From: Symbiodinium natans
Lineage: Eukaryota > Sar > Dinophyceae > Suessiales > Symbiodiniaceae
DNA: 64,000 bases
Assembly (NCBI GenBank): GCA_905221605.1
Contig: CAJNDS010002586.1
Span: 30,001 to 94,000 of the forward strand
Direction of reading: 5' to 3'
Within the stretch, counting starts at the first letter, position 1. Each line of letters opens with the position of its first letter. Positions 1 through 11,882 of the stretch are shown here, in pieces. The notes below the pieces were generated by a model, which did no database searches, had not been told where the DNA came from, and worked only from the letters and a program-made list of their open reading frames with translations. The translations under genes and the position numbers were made by a program.

Positions 1-171
1 CCTCTCAATGCAGCTGGTCTTCTGCTTGAACTGTCATTCACTTAATTAAACACGTCTGATCTCTCTCTGGCCTGGGTCTGCAGACCGGCTGGGTCAGGCT
101 TAAGCCCAGGCTTGGCTGCTGAGCCAGCATGCTACAATAAGGACGGGCTGGTTTCGCGGACAAACGATAAG

Positions 172-243
172 AACCCCCCCTAGTACTAAAAGCCCTTCGG
201 GGGTTTTTATACAAGGGGGGGGGGCCTTTTATATTAGGGGGAA
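172..243. repeat. Small inverted-repeat element with C-run and G-run ends
   Basis: The left arm AACCCCCCCTAGTACTAAAAG (written here as C-run, TAGTAC, TAAAAG) is roughly mirrored by CCTTTTATATTAGGGGG at the right, and an 11-G run lies inside. The whole is about 70 nt and could fold on itself. It resembles other G/C-run inverted repeats in this window (32024-32325, 48150-48335, 51481-51526). No target-site duplication is evident. Confidence 0.5.
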
Positions 244-1004
244 CGGATTACGCTGGCACAGTTATGCAACACTCACTTCTAACAAACTACCATGCGTGCA
301 TTTCACGGTAGTGTATATGTACATACATATATTCACGTGGTGTGTATCTGTGAATCCGCCGACCCCCGCTGGAGCGGGGTTCTCGGTCATCCGGTCATCG
401 CCCTACTCCCACCTTTTATGGCAACGTCACCACCCTCATGCACCACCGCCCCCACCGCCTCATCTGCACCCCCCTCTCATCCCATCATGCAGTGTTTCAG
501 AAGTCATGCAGTGTTTAACGAAGAAGGGCGCCAGTGTTTTGAGAGTCTTGTACCCTTTTCCTTGAAATCGCACTCCACTACGCCTGCCACCTACCTTGAA
601 ATGAGGTGTTCTAAGGACTCTCCCCCCCTACCCTGCCCCGCTCCAGTGCATGCCCGCTCATCACCGCTCACCGCTCCCACCACCTCCCCCGCCCGGCGGT
701 AGCCATTAAATCCGTCCCCCGCCCGCGTCGCTTTAGAGCTCGTGCCGCCGACCCGGAATCCTTCGGGAGGCCTCCAAAACGGCATCCAAGGGGACGCAAC
801 ACGCGGTGGTGCGAAAAGCACGAAAACCTCGTAAAAAAAAACCATGGTTTTTTACGAAACAACGAGGCCCCCAAACACCCGCAGCACCCCATTAAACCCT
901 CACGGGCGCGCATCAACGACCTTAGCTTTTCACATCGGGCGCGCACCAAGCCGAAACCATGTTTTTTCGAGTTTCGGGGGGGCTGTAAATCGCTGAAATC
1001 GCTG
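244..1004. other. No gene recognised; one strong hairpin at 364-379
   Basis: The stretch is C-rich and has only short chance frames. A perfect 7-bp stem with a 2-nt loop (CCCCGCT gg AGCGGGG) lies at 364-379, preceded by CCGAC. A related hairpin with the same CCGACCCCCG lead is at 20370-20384. The rest shows nothing I can assign. Confidence 0.5.
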
Positions 1005-1660
1005 ATGCCGTCTCGCTCTCCGTCTCTCCCTCTCTTTCTCTGTCCCTCTTTTTCTTTCTCGGTTTCTCCTCTTCTCTTTACCTGTTTGTTTTTCTCGTTC
1101 TCATTCGGTTTCTCTTTTGCTTTCTCTTTCTCTCTCCTCTTCTTTCTCTTGTGCTTCCTTCTTGTTATTGTCTCTTTCTTTTTCTCTTTCTCTATATCCT
1201 GTTGTTTCTCTTTCTCTTTCTCTTTTTCATTCTCTTCATCTTTCTCCTTCTCCTTCTCTTTCTCTTTCTCCCTCACCTTTATTTTTGCTTGAAGCGTGCT
1301 CAAACGACTACGGCACTGTCCACTGAGTCACCTCAAGCTCAACTCCCAAAAGTGAAAGAAACAAGACCACGCCTCTATTTTTGCTTTCTCTTGCTGTTGG
1401 TCTTTCTCTGTTTCTTTTCCTCTCTCTCACTCTCTCCCTCACTCTGTTTTTCTCCTCCCGTTCACATTTTTCTTTCTCCTTCACCGCTCTCTTTTTTCTT
1501 TTCTTTCTGTTGCTGTTGGTCTTCCTCTCTCTCTCTCTCTCTTTCTCTTTTTTCTCTCCCTCTCTATCTTTTCACTTTCTCTTGCTCGTTCACCTTTCTC
1601 TTCTTCGTTCACCTTTGTCTCTTTCTCTCCTTCTCTCCTTCTTTCTTTCTTTCTTAGGGG
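1005..1660. repeat. Degenerate polypyrimidine (CTTTCT) tract
   Basis: About 650 nt of almost pure pyrimidine on the plus strand, a drifting mixture of CTTT, CTCT and TTCTCC words, interrupted at about 1290-1375 by mixed sequence. Frames through it translate as S/F/L-rich (plus) or K/E/R-rich (minus) low-complexity peptides and should not be called genes. Confidence 0.9.
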
Positions 1661-1733
1661 CATGAGGAGCCCAGGGCCCCCCGCGCGACAGAGCGCCCCG
1701 CTCCCGCTTCAGTTCCGCGCTACCACTCACACT

Positions 1734-1860
1734 TCTCTCCTTCTCTCCTTCTCTCCTTCTCTCCTTCTCTCCTTCTCTCCTTCTCTCCTTCTCTCTTTCT
1801 CTCTTTCTCTCTTTCTCTCTTTCTCTCTTTCTCTCCTTCTCTCCGTCTCTCTTTCTCTTG
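1734..1860. repeat. Tandem octamer TTCTCTCC / CTCTTTCT
   Basis: A clean 8-nt tandem repeat: first about seven copies of TTCTCTCC, then about six copies of CTCTTTCT. It is separated from the preceding pyrimidine tract by a GC-rich spacer (1660-1733) containing runs such as GGGCCCCCCGCGCG. Confidence 0.9.
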
Positions 1861-3215
1861 CCTTTGCCCGCGCGCACGCGCAGTCGCACCCACATCAGGA
1901 GCATCAGCGGGGTTGGTTTGGGAGCCCTAAAACATCCTAAACGCGCGTGTTGCCTTCGAAAGCCTTCAGAAAACGCTGTAAACACGCGCTTTTTTGCTTG
2001 GGAAGCGCGCATCAGCAGCATCAGCACACCCCCCGAACATGGGTTTCGATGATGCTCACTTTGGGGGCAGGTCAAGGGCAACAAGGGTGGGGGTCGGAGG
2101 CACGTGAAAAACCTCAAAAAAACAAAGACAAAAGACAGAGAAAAAGGGAAAGAGAAGACAGTGCAAGGTTCGAGGTTTCGTGTTCGTATTTTAGGGGGCG
2201 GGGGCCGGCCAGTGCCGCTAGGCCTACAATATATACAAAAACCATTAGCACAAGCGTTGAAGATTCAAAAATGAAGTCGGGCCCTGGCAAAGTACAAGGA
2301 CTTGCCCCATTTTTTGACATGCTTTCTTTCATAAGAATGCTAAACCTGAGACCTTGTCGTTGCCGCAGAAAGTCACTGGTTGGAGTGCCCTATTCAAGAT
2401 GCTGATGTATGCCCATTGCATGTGCTGGTCCCAGAAAAGAACAACGACATACATTGACATGAGGGGGGCAGCATCAATAATAACAAAGAACGCATGACCT
2501 CAAGCATTTACTCCCACCCCCCCCCCCACCCCCCATAAGCAAAGCCCAGAGCTTGCTCGTGTTGCAATATGTTGGACTACAGTATGTTCACAAACGGAGA
2601 AACACCCAAAGGAATATTGATATTCTTGGTTGTCTTGCAGATTTCTTTTTTAACACGGGAAGGCAAACAAGACATACGAGAGACATCAAGCAAGCTCAAC
2701 CCTTGACGTGGGGGTTCTGACCACTTGATCACGCAAGGTGGACACAGTCCGACACCAAACACGTATTAAGTACCGTAACATACCCACGGGTATCCAAGGT
2801 TGACAAGGTCGGAAGCGACGGCGAGAAAGTGAGCGAGGTCAGAAAAGTAGGTGCACAACGAGGCAGAACATGATGTTCTGGTTACAACCAGCATGCAAAG
2901 GTAAATACGAGGTACGGCAGCCGCACTTGCAAAATTTTCACTCTATGTCGTCACGTAGTCACTGGGACGCTTCGATGGGCTTTTGTCAAAGGTGCTCATC
3001 GGGTTGCTGATTGCGTCCCTGGTGCTGGGTCCCACGCTCAGTTGCAGACCTCGTCACACGTGCATTGTACTCATTGTACACGCATGTGCACCGTGGTGTC
3101 AAGCTGGTCAGATATTCCGGATCTTGGGAAGAAGTGCAAACATGGCTCTCTACAAGCACTCTGAGCAAGACACGCACACGAAGCCCGTCATTCAGGATCA
3201 CACGCTTTGACACAG
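1861..3215. other. No gene resolved; C-run at about 2517-2534
   Basis: Mixed sequence, with a homopolymeric C stretch near 2517-2534. The plus frame from about 2983 starts with a hydrophobic run resembling a signal peptide (VLIGLLIASLVLG) but has no supporting splice or start context, and the opposite strand is equally open. I make no call. Confidence 0.4.
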
Positions 3216-3300
3216 GAACCTGCAGGAGAGGAACCGTGCGCGGTACTCAACGACAAGGGGATCGCTTGTTGCACTGAATCGGCCTTTTGGAAGAAAAAAG
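3216..3300 (+). CDS. Candidate internal exon of an unknown gene
   Basis: A short open stretch begins after the acceptor TTTGACACAG and ends exactly at AAAAAAG|GTGAGT, a good donor that is immediately duplicated (GTGAGTCAGGTGAGTCAG). The frame reads EPAGEEPCAVLNDKGIACC and continues to WKKK. Downstream, 3301-3389 looks like an intron, with a pyrimidine-rich end (CTGCTCAACTGTCTCTCTTGGGAGGCAG). I could not find a partner exon with a satisfactory frame, so this rests on splice-site quality only. Protein family unknown. The opposite strand is also open from 2986 to 3213. Confidence 0.25.
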
Positions 3301-4030
3301 GTGAGTCAGGTGAGTCAGGGCTACGGCCCATTCCCCTCTTTTCACCCCATCTGCTCCCCTTCTGCTCAACTGTCTCTCTTGGGAGGCAGGCTTTGGGCCT
3401 CTGCAATCTAAGCTCGGAAATTATTGAAATTGGGGCAGAAGCATCTACGAAGTGCTATTGTTGTCTGCGTTCCTATCAGTGAAGACAGTTTTCCGTGGCA
3501 GTTGTTGTTCACTAGCTCACTAGCCGTCCGAGTCAGATCTTGGACCCCCGCATCGATTCGGAGTGTGCCGCCCTGCGGTGAATCCCAGGGGAGGTACTGC
3601 CCCTCCTGCCAAAGTCATCGAACTGCCAAAGATGGTCACAGTGAGTCCGTTTAATGTGAGCGCATCTCCTAAATTGTCCTACATCCCACGACCGCAGCAA
3701 CCGCTCCGTAAAACCGACCCGTAAGCTGCCCATGCTGCCCTAATCGGTCTCGTGGCAAGAGCTTGGGAACGTCTTTTTGGAACCCCGCAAGCCTTCAAAT
3801 CTCCGTCACTGCGATTGCAAGAAACATACGTTAAACAAAAATGATTGTGCAGAATTTGAAGAGGTGCTTGATGGGTCTCAGCCCGGCCCGGTGTCGACCC
3901 GGTGTGCCTCGAGCTCGCAGCTAAGGTATCTTGGCGGAAGAAGGGCTTTCATGCGTGAGCATGGCATGGCCACTTCTTTACTCGTCAATTAGAGGGAAAC
4001 AAGCTCATATGGAGAAAGAAAGGTGCTGGT

Positions 4031-4477
4031 TTGTTTCTCACGGACGACAAGAGCAGCTGGAGTGCCAGGCATGTCGCCAGTGATGGTGTCGCTTGGTCGT
4101 GGAAAGCGCACAGGCCGATCCTTTGCACAGGATCGGAGCTCAAGGCACAAGTTATCTGCTCTCTCACTCTTTCGAGGTCAAGCCCCACGACAATATTGCA
4201 ATCATTTCTCGAGTCTTGGTGGGGGGCGGGAAGGGGCGGGAATGACGAGTGGGAGCATCATGTCGAGATGTTCCAAGACCCCTTTTCTCTTTCTGTATGT
4301 GCCTTGTTGGGATCGGGCGGTTCATGCTGGATCCCCATGCTGAAAGCTTTTGACTTGAACATGTCCACCAAGCACCTTAAAGCACACAGTGCCCCGGAAA
4401 TCTCTCAATTTTGCATCTCTTGTCTTTGTGTTCTCGTGTTTCGAATAATGCGTCCAAAGTTTCGAAGGTCACCGTGA
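4031..4477 (+). CDS. Candidate coding stretch, unknown protein
   Basis: A 148-codon stop-free plus frame whose translation looks balanced, with acidic and aromatic stretches such as SWWGAGRGGNDEWEHHVEMF and MSTKHLKAHSAPEIS. It could be an exon after the acceptor-like GAGTGCCAG at 4069. A second plus frame (4023-4343) and a minus frame (3985-4188) are also open over part of it, and a run of this length is expected by chance several times in 64 kb. No domain is recognised. Confidence 0.2.
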   Translation: MFLTDDKSSWSARHVASDGVAWSWKAHRPILCTGSELKAQVICSLTLSRSSPTTILQSFLESWWGAGRGGNDEWEHHVEMFQDPFSLSVCALLGSGGSCWIPMLKAFDLNMSTKHLKAHSAPEISQFCISCLCVLVFRIMRPKFRRSP

Positions 4478-5816
4478 GATCGTAGCCCAAGTCAGCAAAG
4501 CCGAGCAAAGCATCTGCGGTGCAGGGGCCAAGTTTGATGACATCTAGAAATTCTACGTGGGACGAAGCAAGCCTTCAACCATGCAAATCTTGAACTCTAC
4601 TCGGGGCTTGTCGTGGGTGATGCCACGGGCTTGTGCGGTCTTGTACCTCTGCCGTTCAGGCCATTTTCCGCAAACACGTGCCCTGAAATGGTTAGCAAGT
4701 TAGCTGACACTGGCGTGGCACGTTCGCACACTAGCAACTTCATGCTTCCGGATTTTCAAGTGAGGATCCTCATCATGTCTCGCATTACGATGCAGAAAGT
4801 AGAGCAGCCACCAAGATATAATATACTTGCCTGATGGCGGCATGATCTGCGTAACGATCGGCCGCGGGCAGTTTGTGGTTGAGAGAGGGCCTCGGAGCTT
4901 TGAGCATAGGAAGTTCAGGCCACGCCAACGCCAGAGAACACATACACACGTACACACAGAACAGTGATTCCGAGACCCAGACAAAGGCTGCATGGTACTC
5001 CTGTCAATGAATGTCAAACTGTTGCCTTGCACAACGTTGTCCACCACACCCGTTGCCCCTCCCAACTTTCCATCCTTTGGCTCCCTTTTCCGTTCTCCCT
5101 CCCGACCCACCCCACACCCTCCCGCCCCTTCCCCCAGCCAAAAGCATGCATGCAAAACATGCGCATCGAGGGTTGAGAGTTTGATCTTGGCTACTGCCAT
5201 GCGGGCCATGGTAGCCTTGAACTTGGGACCTGGCTGGGAAACAGTTTGTAATTAGACATATTGACAACGGCTGTGTCAGAGCAAAAGGGTCTTGTCCAGC
5301 AGCGCTTGGGGCACAGATGTGCCGGTACGACAGCAACAACGGCGCACGTCTAGATTGGCCAGCTATGACAGCTATGGGTCGCTGACTCATATCAGGACCC
5401 ATGCTTCGTGACGCAGCGATGGAGTGCAAGCACGTGCCAGCAGACCGTCTGCAATACCATGTGCGCGATAGCACGGAAGCCTTGCGTTTTTAGACCTTTG
5501 ACTTTCCTAGTCACACTTTCCAACCTGGTGAAACGGTCTGACAGTGCTGCTGTACGAACATGACCACAGTAAAATAAAGCCAAACGCGCGGCCCAGGGCT
5601 TGCGGTGTGGGTCGGCCACGAGCCCACTTGTCCACAACTGGCCTTGGAGCCTACCGTGTTGTAAGCTCTTAATTAAGCCCAAATGCGCCTTCTACAGTGG
5701 CCTGCAGTCCTGATTGGACGGAACACCGCAGGAACAACGAAGGCACAAAACTGCAAAGACAAATTGCGCCTGTGGGCCCTGTTGAAGGTGCAAAGCATCG
5801 GCCAGACTCCTCGGAA
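4478..5816. other. No gene resolved
   Basis: Mixed sequence. Several minus frames are open (5392-5682, 5004-5474, 4700-5209) and overlap one another, so coding cannot be assigned. 5050-5140 is C-rich. No clear repeat. Confidence 0.4.
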
Positions 5817-6190
5817 GAGGTGTGGTGTGGTGTGTGTGGTGTGAGGTGTGTGGTGCGTGGTGTGCGGGGTGCGTGGCGTGTGGTGTGCGGTGTGCGGGGT
5901 GAGGGGCGCGGGGTGTGGTGGTGTGGTGTGTCGGGTCGGGCGGTGTCGTGTTGTGTCGTGTCGTGTCGTGTCGGGTGGTGTCTCGTGTCGTGTGGTGTGT
6001 CGTGTCGTGTCGGGTGGCATGTCGTGTCGTGTGGTGTGTCGTGTCGTGTACTGTCCTGCGTCGTGTGGATCCTGTCGTGTGTCGCGCGTCGCATGTCCTG
6101 CGTGGTGTGGGGTGTCCTGTGGTGTGTCGTGTCTGGGGTGTCGTCGGGTGTCGTCGGGTGTCGTGGGGTGTCGTGGGGTGTCGTCGCGCG
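5817..6190. repeat. GT-rich minisatellite (GTGGTGTGTCGTGTCGTGTCGG)
   Basis: Degenerate 5-nt and 10-12-nt units built from GTGGT, GTGTC and GTCGG. It grades from GTGGTGTGTG at the left to GTGTCGTCGGGTG at the right. Frames through it on the minus strand translate as T/H/R/P-rich repeats and are not believable genes. Confidence 0.92.
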
Positions 6191-6410
6191 CCTGCGTGCG
6201 TGTGTGCTCGTGTCCCTAACCCTCCAAAGACCGTGGAAAGCACGGTTGTCTCTACAAAAACCGTGAAAAACTCGGTAGCTCAACAACCCTAGAAGTCCTG
6301 AGTGTGAACCAGGCGCCTTGTGTTCAATGTGGGGCGGATGAGGGGCGGGAAATAGTGGCCTTCTTCGGGCTCCCTGAGCAATCACCACTGCGAATCACGG
6401 CAGAAACCAG

Positions 6411-6546
6411 CAACTTGAAAGTTACGAACAAGTTGCGTGAAAGTTACGGAAACCACACAGGCTACAAAAGGCAAACAAGTCTTATGAAGACCTTCCGGTT
6501 CTCACAAGTTACGAACAAGTTACGCGAAAGTTACTCGAAAGTTGGG
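6411..6546. repeat. Imperfect direct repeats of GAAAGTTACG / ACAAGTTACG
   Basis: The words GAAAGTTACGAACAAGTTGCG (6416 on) and ACAAGTTACGAACAAGTTACG (6509 on) are followed by further GAAAGTTAC copies. They form two clusters about 90 nt apart sharing a 10-11-nt sub-repeat. Function unknown. Confidence 0.7.
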
Positions 6547-6717
6547 GTGTAAGTCGGAATGGCGGTGCCGGCAACTGCATCTGACGAGCTTGAAACCAAA
6601 ATATGGTCCCCTGTGTGACGCATTACCCAACATCTCAGAATTCTCTGACAATCTACGGTTTGAGAGGGGAAAACAGGGTGGCTCTCGGCCCCCATGGAAA
6701 GCACGGTGGTGGAAGGA

Positions 6718-7756
6718 CGGTGTGTGTGTGTGTGTGTGTGTGGGTGTGCGGGTGTGTGGGTGTGTGTGTGTGTGTGTGGCGGTGTGTGTGTGTGTGTGTG
6801 TGTGTCGGTGTGTGTGTGTGTGTGTGTGTCGGTGTGTGTGTGTGTGTGTGTGTGTGTGTCGGTGTGGTGTTTAGTGTGTGGGTGTGTAGTGTGTGGTGTG
6901 TCAGGTGCCTGTGTGTGTTTGTGTGTGTGTTGTCGGGTGTGTGTGTGTGTGGGTGTGTGTGTCAGGTGTTGTGTCGGGTGTTGTGTGGTCGGTGTGGTGT
7001 CGGTGTTTGTTGTGTGCTGTCCGGTGTGTGGTTGTGTGTGTGTGTGTGTGTGTGTGTGTGTCGGTGTGTGTGTAGGTGTGTGTGTGTTCGGTGTGTGTGT
7101 GTGTGTGTGTCGGTTGTGTCGTGTGGTAGAGGTGTAGGTGTGGTGTGTGTGTCGGATGTGGTTGGTGTGTGTGGTGTGTGGGTGGTGTGTAGGTGTGTGT
7201 GTGTGTGTGTGGCGGTGTGGTGCGGGGTGGTGCGGATTCCCCAAACCATGTGTGTGTGGGGGGTGTGTGTGTGTGTGTGTGCTGTCGGTTGGTGTCGGTG
7301 TGGGTGTGTGTTGGTGTGTGTGTGTGTGAGTGTGTGTGTGTGTGATGTGTGTGTGTGCGGCGTGTGACGTTGTGCACTGTGTGAGTGTTCGGTGGTGTGT
7401 GTGTGTGTTGTGCGCGGTGGGCGATGTGCGTGTGCGCGTAGTGCGCTGCGTGCGTTTGTGCGTGTGCGTAATGTGCGTGTGCGTGTTGCGTGTGCGTGCT
7501 TGCGTGTGCGTGATTGCGTGGCGTGTGCGTGTGCGTGTGCGTGGTGCGTGTGCGGGCGTGTGCGTGTGACGTGTGCGTGTGCGGTCGTGCGTGGGTGCGT
7601 GTGCTGTGTGCGTGGTTGGGCGGGTGTGTGTGTGCTTGTTGTGGGTGTGGAGTGCGGTCGTGCTGTGTGCGTGTGACGTGTGCTGGGGTGCGTGTGCGGT
7701 GCGGTGCGTGTGCTTTGCGTGTGCGTTGCGTGCGTGGGTGGGTGGCGTGGGTGTGG

Positions 7757-7790
<34 letters not shown>

Positions 7791-8347
7791 GCGTGTGCGT
7801 GTGCGTGTGCGTGCGCGTGTGCGTGTGCGTGTGTCCGTGTCTGCGCGTGTGTCCATGCGGGTGCGCGTGTGTCCATGCGGGTGTGCGTGCGTGCGTGCAT
7901 GCGTGCGTGCGCGTGTGTGCGTGCGCGCGTGTGCGCGCGTGCGCGCGTGCGTGTGTGCGTGTGTGTGCATGTGTGCGTGTGTGTGCATGTGTGCGTGTGT
8001 GTGCATGTGTGTGCGTGTGTGTGCATGTGTGTGCGTGTGTGGGCGTGTGTGTGCGTGTGTGGGCGTGTGTGTGTGTGTGTGTGGGTGTGTGTGTGTGTGT
8101 GTCGGTGTGTGTGTCGGTGTGTGGTGTGTGCGTGTGTGCGGGTGTGGGTGGGTGGGTGGGTGGGTGGGTGGGTGGGTGGGTGGGTGGGTGGGTGGGTGGG
8201 TGTGTGGGTGTGTGGGTGTGTCTGTGTGCGCTCGTGTGTACGTGTGCGTGTGTACGTGTGCGTGTGTGCGTGCGGGTGTAGGTGTGTGTGTGTGTGTAGG
8301 TGTGTGTGTGTGTGTGCGCGTGTGTGTGTGTGTGTGTGCGCGTGTGC
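6718..8347. repeat. 1.6-kb TG/TGTGCG simple-repeat block with a (GGGT)n core
   Basis: Begins as (TG)n broken by CGG and GTCGG (6718-7380), becomes (GTGTGC)n and (GCGTGT)n (7400-8060), contains a clean (GGGT) run of about 14 copies at 8145-8201, and returns to (TG)n. The T+G versus A+C asymmetry is extreme over the whole block. The very long minus-strand frames here (486-630 codons, T/H-rich) and the V/C-rich plus frames are artefacts of the repeat. The GGGT run is a strong candidate for G-quadruplex formation on the plus strand. Confidence 0.97.
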
Positions 8348-8797
8348 TCCCTGCCGCCCATCGTGATGAGCGACTGTTGTGATGCTGGCCAACCAGAACC
8401 GAGGCACTAGGGTCCAGTTGCACTTCGGCCCCATGAGTGAGCAGCTGCAGATCGTCAGGGCCTTGCAGTCATTTTGGAAGCTTTGTTTGACAAAGCAAGC
8501 CGCAGCCACCAGTGACTTTTCAGCCTCGACATCTCGCTACGCAACGCAACCCTCGAACTTTTCCAAGGATGGCAACCATGTGGCAGGCGGCGTCTGGCTG
8601 AACATGACATGCGCAAGTGACACAAGTACAACTGCGCATCGTTCAGTCGGCACCCCACCATCTACAACGGCGGAGTGGGAGGGCTTTGAACAATTTCAGC
8701 ACTGTGGCGAAATTCTTGCCTACATGAGCCATGAGCGCAAACACTGCGGTGGCCCCAGCGGCGAGTGCACCAGTGCACGCGTGCACACCACAACAGA
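8348..8797. other. Mixed sequence, no firm gene
   Basis: A minus frame 8643-8915 opens at an ATG with good context (ACCATGGCC at 8913-8915) and encodes about 90 residues including a hydrophobic stretch, but it overlaps the last exon of the model at 8798-9263 in another frame. A plus frame (8379-8801) is also open. Coding is unresolved. Confidence 0.3.
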
Positions 8798-9263
8798 CTA
8801 ATTTTGCCCAGCCGCTGTGGGGCACTCTTCTGTGGGACTGGGGTCGCACCATGGAAGTGTTGGGCCTTGGGACAGCATTGCATAGCATTGCAATCTGAAG
8901 GGGCCAGGCGGCCATGGTAAAGCTCGTATGAGTATGCCAGGGCAAGTAAACGCAGTAAACGCACAGGACGCTTCGCGAGCTTCTTGCAGAAGCCGCATCG
9001 CTCCTCGTCGCTGCGAGGGACCGGAACCTGGCGATTCGGGCTTGGAGCCGACTCGCGCTGAGCGCGGAATGTATTGAATTCTAAGCCTTAAGGGCAGATT
9101 CTTGAGAAAGCACACCATCGAGGTTTTGTCAAATTGTGGCACAGTCACACTGAAGAGGCAGCCGTGACATGCCGTGATGCACTCGTGATGCTTACCGTAG
9201 CAGAGGCAAGAGGCGCGCCTCCAAGCAACTTTGAAGATTGTTGTCCCAAGAGCATGTAGCCAT
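8798..9263 (-). CDS. Two-exon gene model, unknown protein (about 139 residues)
   Basis: Exon 1 (9196-9263) opens at an ATG in near-ideal context, GCCACCATGG, encodes MATCSWDNNLQSCLEARL and ends at the donor CTACG|GTAAGC in phase 2. A 46-nt intron ends CTGCCTCTTCAG, and exon 2 (8798-9149) continues in matching phase with VTVPQFDKTSMVCFLKNLPL, then basic and Ser/Pro-rich residues, to a stop at 8798. Start context, donor, acceptor and phase all agree, which is why I prefer this to the unspliced frame. No domain is recognised and there is no obvious membrane or signal segment. Exon 2 could be split further. Confidence 0.45.
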
Positions 9264-11774
9264 GGTGGCACCTCTTTGACTCAGGCGGCTCAGGGCTCGC
9301 AAAGGTGCAATGCGATCTGTCTGAAGGGAAAGATCATGAACGCCCAAGCTAGCTAGCAGCTAGCTCCTTGTCAAGCTCGAGATGCGAGGTTTAACGAGGA
9401 CAAATAAATATATGGCCATGGCATCAGTGAATCACTACAGCAAAAAGCAGGCTTGGCCAAGCGCAAAGGCAGGGAGAGGAAATCCATGAGCAGGGGTCGT
9501 CCGATGTGACCTTCGTGACAGACACTTGACAGACACAACAGTCATGACATGTCTCATTTCTTACTCATGGATATGGTTGCGAACCGCCAGCTTCTATCAC
9601 TCTGGCTAATCATCGTGCTTCTCCACTCTCCCCACAAAGCAATTCACCGCAGCGCCACAGCTCTCGACTCTCATGGCTCCCGCAACCCGAGGGCTTGGCA
9701 ATGGCTCTTGTGGTCCTGAGGCTTCTTCCAGGTCTACGAATCTTACGACATCAGGGGGTGGACAGCAACAACGACTGGGGTTGTTTGGCAGACGTTTCGA
9801 GTGTCTGTCTGTAGGCTGAATTGTTCACGCCCTGTGCTTCTCCATGTTCTTCACAAGTGTGTGTGTGTGTGGGACAATTCACTGTCAACCAACGAACATT
9901 GACAACGAACGCGGCTACATGCAACAGTGAGGAATTGGTAGGAATTGGTAGGAACTGTGTGCCACTGTGCCAGAGCTCACTGTCGTTCCCCCTGCTGGAG
10001 GGGTTGTCGTCACAGAGCCGGCAGGATCAGGAGGGTGAGCAGTGGCCTGAAGGAGTCTCGAAAAGGTGCGGAGACCCTGAAGATTGATGCATGTGCGGCC
10101 AGTGCAGCATGCAACTCAAACTTCGCTAGAAATCATGAAAAGCTTTGCGAATGCTGAGATACGCTGGTGCAGGCATCTGAAGGGTGGTGAATGTCAAGAC
10201 AAACTTGAATCCGAAACTGGTGTCTTGCCCAACTCGCCTCGACAAAGAAATCCTCACACCGCCAGTCCTCTCATGCAGAGCGCAGAGCAGATTTGACGAG
10301 TGCTTGGCTGAACTTCTCAGATTCTGCAGACTGAAAACTGAGACAGTATACTGAGTACGGCGAGCGCACTCTGTGCGCGTTGCAGATGTGCAAAAGCGGA
10401 TAGACAACAGAACCGCTCCTTTTCTTGCATGGTGGGGAAGGTGCGCCTTAAGACAACTTCACAAGCTTGACACAACGTGGACACAGCTTTCGGCAACTGT
10501 GGTGTCTCTTCTAGTCTGGTGAGTCTGCAGCGCAGTCCCATTAACAAAACCTCTCCACAAAAAAACCTTCTACATTCTGAAGCCCGTGCCCACCACGCTC
10601 AGCCCTGAAACTGCCCCTCAACTCGTGAGTCAAAAGACGACACTGTGACAAACCACATCTGACAAATACGCTCGGCGGCATGACAAAAGACAAAATTTAA
10701 AGTTCCAAGGACTCCTAACCCCATGTACAGAATCCTAATTCAATCTAATTCACCTATATCATCTGTGGAACAGCCGGTCTGCAGTGCGAAGCTTCTGTAA
10801 CGTCTGCTTTGTGAAGGCAAAGGGAAGACTTAGCGTGAGAAGGCTCCTATCAAGTGTGCTGAAGCGAAGCGAGGGGTCCGGATTGACGGTTGACGGTACT
10901 TTTTTGCCAAGGCCCAGAGGAGGGCCTATCTTGACACATTCGACACATTGACTGATGCAACATGCTTCCCGATCTGAGCTGTTTCTGATCGGTGGCCTTG
11001 CTGAGTGTGGTCTCAGTTTAGCATGACATTCTTCATGCTCTGCGAATAAGGATATGAGAAAAAATCGCCGCACAGCAGCCTGTGCTTGCGGAGGCGCCGA
11101 ATTGAAGGCACCCTGAACCATTTAAGCTCTTTTGTTTAAACATATTTGGCCCTGGGGCATATGCTGCCCCGAGCTCTAACATCCCTGTGTTTACGTTCAA
11201 CTCTGGTGTCGGAAACCTCATACCCATTCGCTCCGAAAGGCAACTCAACAATTCCCCCCGGAAACGGCACGATTGTCGTAATGGTCTTGGCGGTACTTTA
11301 CCGCGCACTCCTATAAAACTCTATAGAGTTACAAGCCTCAGAGCACACATGTAGTGTCTAGGGCCTCGGGTCGGCTTCTATCTTGCTCCAAGGGACGGTC
11401 GAGTCACAAGCAGCCTGTGGCAGAAGATGCTGAACATCCTGACATACCTGGTCTGAGAATGGAGGGTTTGTTCGTTTGTTGGAAGTCTTCCCCCACCCTG
11501 GGTGGCCCAGCAAATACGAATAAAAGGATGCCTTTTTTGTTTAAAGAGTCTACAAACAAAGAAATAGCATGCCTGTTGAGGTCTTGTGCGCCTGCGGTCC
11601 CCTATCGTATATCTGCGATGGTTTGTCTCCGTCTGAGATCTCCTTGTCTAACAGCAGGTCATTGACTGAGGCAACACACGCAGAGCACATTTTAAAACAT
11701 CATATCTCGTTTTACCCTTACCCCCTGCCGGGAAAATAGACAGAGCGTGCAAATGGGGCACAAACTGAAAAGCA
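9264..11774. other. No gene resolved
   Basis: About 2.5 kb of mixed sequence with only short overlapping frames. There is a small palindromic AGCTAGCAGCTAGCT at about 9349, a (GT)8 run at 9859, and a doubled GGAATTGGTA at 9933. Nothing else stands out. Confidence 0.5.
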
Positions 11775-11882
11775 GACAGTCAGACAGTCGGACAGTCAGA
11801 CGGTCAGACAGTCAGACGGTCCAGTCAGACGGTCAGACAGTCAGACGGTCAGACAGTCAGACACTCAGACAGTCAGAGAGTC
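11775..11882. repeat. 8-nt tandem repeat CAGACAGT / CAGACGGT
   Basis: About thirteen 8-nt units alternating CAGACAGT and CAGACGGT, ending CAGACACTCAGACAGTCAGAGAGTCAG. It shares its core TCAGAC with the larger repeat that follows about 100 nt later. Confidence 0.93.

Noticed and set aside
668-1303. 211-codon minus frame rich in Glu/Lys
   Set aside because: Most of its length is the complement of the CTTTCT tract; no independent coding evidence.
2983-3210. Secreted small protein with a signal-peptide-like start
   Set aside because: The frame has no ATG at its hydrophobic start, and the overlapping minus and plus frames are equally open.
5669-6388. 239-codon minus frame of Thr/His/Pro/Arg repeats
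   Set aside because: Translation of the GT minisatellite.
6531-8509. Very long minus-strand frames (486-630 codons), His/Thr-rich
   Set aside because: They are direct translations of the (CA)n/(CGCACA)n strand of the simple repeat; the stop-free run follows from composition.
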